Of a DNA stretch of 6,011 bases, positions 4,977-6,011 are shown piece by piece. The number at the start of each line of letters is the position of its first letter. Positions within the stretch are counted from its first letter, which is position 1. This stretch comes from Thermoplasmata archaeon (GTDB lineage Archaea; Thermoplasmatota; Thermoplasmata; Thermoplasmatales; Thermoplasmataceae). Both the position numbers and the translations under genes were made by a program. The stretch covers positions 1-6,011 of the forward strand of contig JAKAAU010000101.1 in the NCBI GenBank assembly GCA_021802165.1, read 5' to 3'. The notes below the pieces were generated by a model, which was given only the letters and a program-made list of their open reading frames with translations, searched no databases and was not told the DNA's origin.

Positions 4977-6011
4977 TTCTGTGATTGTTCCATTTTTTTT
5001 ATTATTTCATCAGCCTTTTTCTCAATATCTGGTGACATGGACAATGTATCTGGCCACGGCCTGTTGTAATTTTCTGCAGGGGATTTTCTGGTGGCGTCAA
5101 TTCCCATTTTTGATCCCAGGTTGAATAGCCTTGCGGGATGATCAAGTGAATCAGTTGGCGTATTTGGAACCATGAAAACATCGTTCACAGGATCTATTCT
5201 TGTGGTCATCGCCCACATGACCTGCTTCATATCATGTACATCCACATCATCATCGACCACAACGACTATTTTGGTAAACATCATCTGGCCAGTTCCCCAA
5301 ATGGCGAACATAACCTTTTTTGCCTGCCCGGGGTACCTTTTCCTTATTGATACAACGATCATATTACTTACAACGGTTTCTTCTGGTATGTTCATATCTA
5401 CAATTTCCGGTATCTGTATCTGTATAAGCGGGAGAAACATCCTCTCTATTGCCTTCCCGATTTTTACATCCTCATGCCATAACTTTCCAACTATGGTTGT
5501 GGAATAAATCGGATTCAGCCTCTGGACTATCTTTTTTATATGGAATACCGGGAATTGCTCCTCAAGCGAGTAATATCCAGTATGATCACCGAATGGTCCT
5601 TCCACTCTTGTTTCACTGGGATCTATGTAGCCTTCCAGGACTATCTGTGAGCTTCTCGGATATTCAATATTTACTGTCTCTCCTTTTATGAGGTCAAGGT
5701 GCTTCTTAGCAAGTATCCCCCTGAATGAAAATTCGTCTATGCCATTGGGAAGGGGTGCTATGGATGAAAAGAAGGTTAATGGATCAACACCTATGGCAAC
5801 GGCAACATCCATGATTTTGCCCTCCTGCTTATATCTGTCCATATGCTCAGCACCGCCCTTATGGATATGCCAGTGCATGCCTGCAGTTTCGTCATCATAT
5901 ACCTGCATCCTGTATGTTCCCACATTTCTTGTTCCTGTATCAGGGTCCTTGGTTATCACAACTGGCATTGTAATGTAACGTCCTCCATCCTTCGGCCAAT
6001 TCTTTGTTATA
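4973..6011 (-). CDS. UbiD-family prenylated-FMN decarboxylase, N-terminus outside window
   Basis: The frame is open to the right edge. Beyond the ATG at 5968 it continues as ITKNWPKDGGRYIT, which matches the UbiD family just before PVVITKDPDTGTRNVG, so that ATG is internal and the gene is cut by the window. About 345 of an expected 420-490 residues are present. Counting from the 5968 Met, N15 and R20 (NVGTYR) and E123/D128 (EGPFGDHTGYY) correspond to the Asn/Arg and acidic pair that bind prFMN and act in catalysis in Fdc1/UbiD enzymes. These proteins decarboxylate aromatic or unsaturated acids and need prFMN made by UbiX, which is not in view. Possible roles are menaquinone synthesis, or the anhydromevalonate-phosphate step of an archaeal mevalonate pathway. 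The latter is less likely if this is a Thermoplasmatales member, where mevalonate-3-phosphate routes are known. Confidence 0.9.
   Translation of the reverse strand, partial: ITKNWPKDGGRYITMPVVITKDPDTGTRNVGTYRMQVYDDETAGMHWHIHKGGAEHMDRYKQEGKIMDVAVAIGVDPLTFFSSIAPLPNGIDEFSFRGILAKKHLDLIKGETVNIEYPRSSQIVLEGYIDPSETRVEGPFGDHTGYYSLEEQFPVFHIKKIVQRLNPIYSTTIVGKLWHEDVKIGKAIERMFLPLIQIQIPEIVDMNIPEETVVSNMIVVSIRKRYPGQAKKVMFAIWGTGQMMFTKIVVVVDDDVDVHDMKQVMWAMTTRIDPVNDVFMVPNTPTDSLDHPARLFNLGSKMGIDATRKSPAENYNRPWPDTLSMSPDIEKKADEIIKKMEQSQN

Noticed and set aside
5172..5978. Three plus-strand ORFs opposite the UbiD gene
   Set aside because: They are antisense shadows of a well-conserved UbiD frame.
1..6011. CRISPR arrays, tRNA genes or long repeats
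   Set aside because: No regularly spaced repeats, no tRNA-like T-loop and acceptor pairing, and no long direct or inverted repeats were seen by eye.

Overview
The window reads as archaeal chromosome, most likely from the order Thermoplasmatales (a Ferroplasma- or Cuniculiplasma-like acidophile). The signs are an AT-rich sequence, an SRP RNA that carries both an Alu domain and an S domain, a CobY-type cobinamide guanylyltransferase, TATA boxes about 25 nt upstream of start codons (leaderless-style promoters), and almost no Shine-Dalgarno sequences. The genus is an inference; no marker gene here settles it.

Left third (1-1866): an accessory-looking, especially AT-rich block, all on the minus strand. 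It holds the N-terminal 133 codons of an IS256-family transposase that runs off the left edge, a STAS-like/GHKL ATPase-domain protein whose stop codon lies against the presumed IS end, and a VapB/VapC (AbrB antitoxin/PIN toxin) pair with overlapping genes and its own promoter. A 188-nt AT-rich spacer follows.

Middle (2055-4233): a minus-strand, housekeeping-type block. In transcription order it has a tiny Cys-rich ORF interrupted by an in-frame amber codon, cobY, the SRP (7S) RNA gene, and a SAMHD1/dGTPase-like HD phosphohydrolase that starts only about 23 nt after the SRP RNA. The SRP RNA gene has no entry among protein-coding frames and fills the GC-rich 3209-3497 stretch. Its helix 1, Alu domain, helix 5, helix 6 and helix 8 can all be recognised, with two unusual features in the S domain.

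Right third (4234-6011): a divergent AT-rich promoter region, then a plus-strand class I SAM methyltransferase. Its stop codon overlaps the stop codon of a convergent UbiD-family (prenylated-FMN) decarboxylase, which enters from the right edge and lacks its N-terminus.

No CRISPR array or tRNA was seen, and no clearly new multi-gene system. The points most worth a second look are the amber-interrupted Cys4 mini-protein upstream of cobY, the atypical SRP RNA S domain, and the STAS/GHKL protein next to vapBC and an insertion sequence.
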